From: Plectrocnemia conspersa
Lineage: Eukaryota; Arthropoda; Insecta; Trichoptera; Polycentropodidae
Assembly (NCBI GenBank): GCA_009617715.1
Contig: VTFK01000033.1
Coordinates: 1,116,001-1,180,000, forward strand
Length of the DNA stretch: 64,000 bases
Direction of reading: 5' to 3'
Position numbers and translations under genes: made by a program
Notes under the pieces: model-generated
What the model was told of the DNA's origin: nothing
Database searches by the model: none
What the model saw: only the letters and a program-made list of their open reading frames with translations
Shown here: positions 62,501 through 64,000 of the stretch, in pieces
Layout of the letters: each line of letters begins with the position of its first letter
Position numbering within the stretch: position 1 is the first letter of the stretch

Positions 62501-64000
62501 ATATCAAATGCACTACATTCACTGGCACTGCATTTTCTCTGTAATGTGCAATTAGTACAGATCCTTGTTTCTTGTTAAAGTAGGGTCCAACATTTTTGAA
62601 ACAAATTTCTTAGTAGATCTGAAGGACAACAGTCTATAGTTTTATGTGTAAGAATGTACGCATAGTCAACATTACATAGTGGCTTTGTTATATAATTTCA
62701 TATGAATCAACGCGTTTTCGCCATCATCATTTTCTCAACTTGACAGTCCAATCAAGGTTGTGATTTGCCGTTTTCCTATTAGCCATGGCTTCTTAGCGCA
62801 AATTTTCCTCTCGCCCCTCAAGGAATTCGCCACGGACAATCAATCATGGCAGGCGCCAACACTAACTAACTATACGGCAGCCATGCGTGGTAACTTGACG
62901 GCTATTTCGGTAACAAAGGAGAGAAAACGGCCGGCGTGACGTCATCGACCCTGACCCTGACACGAAAAGGCGATGCGTGTTGAATAATTTACAGCAAATA
63001 ATTAATACTGGCAACGGGTGTATTTTTTTATTAATTTATTCGCGGGCAAGGGTCGAAGAAGGTTGCCAAAAGCCCTTCGTGATTTCCTGCCTAAGGATCG
63101 ACGCAATTAAAAATTAGCTCGAATGCTAATCGAGCCTTGTGGTGGAATTTTTAAGGATTTTTTATTATGCGGTTCTATTTTAGTTTTAGTGCTCGTTAAA
63201 TTACATATTTTTTAATTTTAAATAAGTGAAGCAAGGTTATTATATTTGTTATCCAGCACACATTTAGTAAAAGCAATATAAAATTTTTCGATACGCGACC
63301 AAATAAATCAATAAACTTTTCCATTTCACAATCAAATAAGCTGCGCAATATTTTGAAAATTAATTTTTAGCTCTGGGGATTTAAAAAAACTATAGGGGGG
63401 CTATTTATATGTATTTTTTAGGTTAATTATGGCCAATACTTGGTGGCACTCTGGTAACACTGGCGTAATGAACATTTCCTTGTGGCAACACTAGCGGGCT
63501 CGCACGCCGGTGCAGGCCCGTATCCTGTATACTTATAAAACACCATGTAACTTCAAATTTTAATAAAAAATACTAGTGCAGCGGCTCAATTTGTGTCTCA
63601 TTGACACCCTCCACCACCTCCCGTCTCCAAAAAACAATTGTTGAAAAATATTTAATTACTCGTTACGTAGCTTAATTGACTATAAAAAAAATATAGGATT
63701 TTTTTTAAATTATATTCTTTAATGCGCATCGAAATGAACGGCAGTATTTTATTTTAATAAATACTTAAGGAGCGTTGAAATACAATCTATTGAGTTCTTG
63801 GCATAGCGTACTAACTGAAGCACTTTTAAATTACTTATGGACGGTGTCGGCAATCCATAAATGCTTGATGACATTCAATTGCGAGCTTTGGTGTGCCCTA
63901 GAGAGTTGAGATCGCGTCCCTCGTTCTTTCTCATCGCGGCCAAGACGTCAGCGCTTGAGAACGCTTCTCTTGCACGAACCATCAAGCTTCTCAACGAGCT
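62501..64000. other. Right end of the window, no gene recognised
   Basis: Includes a GC-richer block at 62740-63130 and a GC-richer end from about 63840. Either could belong to a gene beyond the window, but no exon with matching splice sites could be defined. Confidence 0.4.
62740..63130. promoter_or_regulatory. GC-rich candidate regulatory block
   Basis: Non-coding by reading frame. It contains GGCCGGCGTGACGTCATCG (a TGACGTCA CRE-type palindrome), a CCAAT box (CCAATCAAGG) and a duplicated CCCTGACCCTGACAC. Its composition differs sharply from both sides. A promoter or enhancer of a neighbour to the right is plausible. Confidence 0.3.

Overview
This is an AT-rich, intron-bearing animal nuclear sequence, almost certainly from an insect. 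The evidence is a ZAD-type C2H2 zinc-finger gene (ZAD domains are an arthropod family), a Jockey-like LINE, mariner/Tc1 and hAT remnants, and short GT-AG introns. I cannot name the order or species. The open frames are small because genes are split; the gene models below were rebuilt by joining exons across GT-AG sites with matching phase.

Layout. (1) 1-1325: a decayed duplicate of the last two exons and 3' flank of a mitochondrial carrier whose intact copy lies at 19.9-24.1 kb. (2) 1.4-11.5 kb, minus strand: a three-copy tandem array of an unfamiliar gene family. Each copy has a tiny 17-nt start exon, a long coiled coil built from a 93-bp coding repeat, and a C-terminal domain that reads as a divergent PARP-type ADP-ribosyltransferase fold. 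Copies 1 and 2 are intact (466 and 596 aa); copy 3 is a pseudogene. This array is the most novel item in the window. (3) 11.5-19.9 kb: intergenic sequence with transposon scraps, candidate 5' exons and an element with repeated GGTCAGAAT motifs. (4) 19951-24086, plus strand: SLC25A42, eight coding exons, 344 aa. (5) 24.1-26.3 kb: its 3' flank, a hAT-like scrap and TA-rich repeats. (6) 26350-32754, minus strand: a ZAD plus 11-finger C2H2 gene whose 3.7-kb intron holds a foldback element and a broken antisense Jockey-like LINE. (7) 35171-55365, minus strand: a four-exon gene for a 171-aa secreted, probably GPI-anchored cysteine-rich protein, with introns of about 4.7 and 14.9 kb carrying inverted repeats and mobile debris. 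(8) 55.6-64 kb: no supported host gene; a mariner-type transposase remnant, another foldback copy and a GC-richer candidate regulatory block.

The host genes do not form a pathway. SLC25A42 is a conserved mitochondrial CoA transporter, the zinc-finger protein is a probable nuclear DNA-binding factor, and the cysteine-rich protein acts at the cell surface or outside. The PARP-like array is a fast-changing, locally amplified family of unknown role. Functions are inferred from motifs read by eye; no database search was possible.
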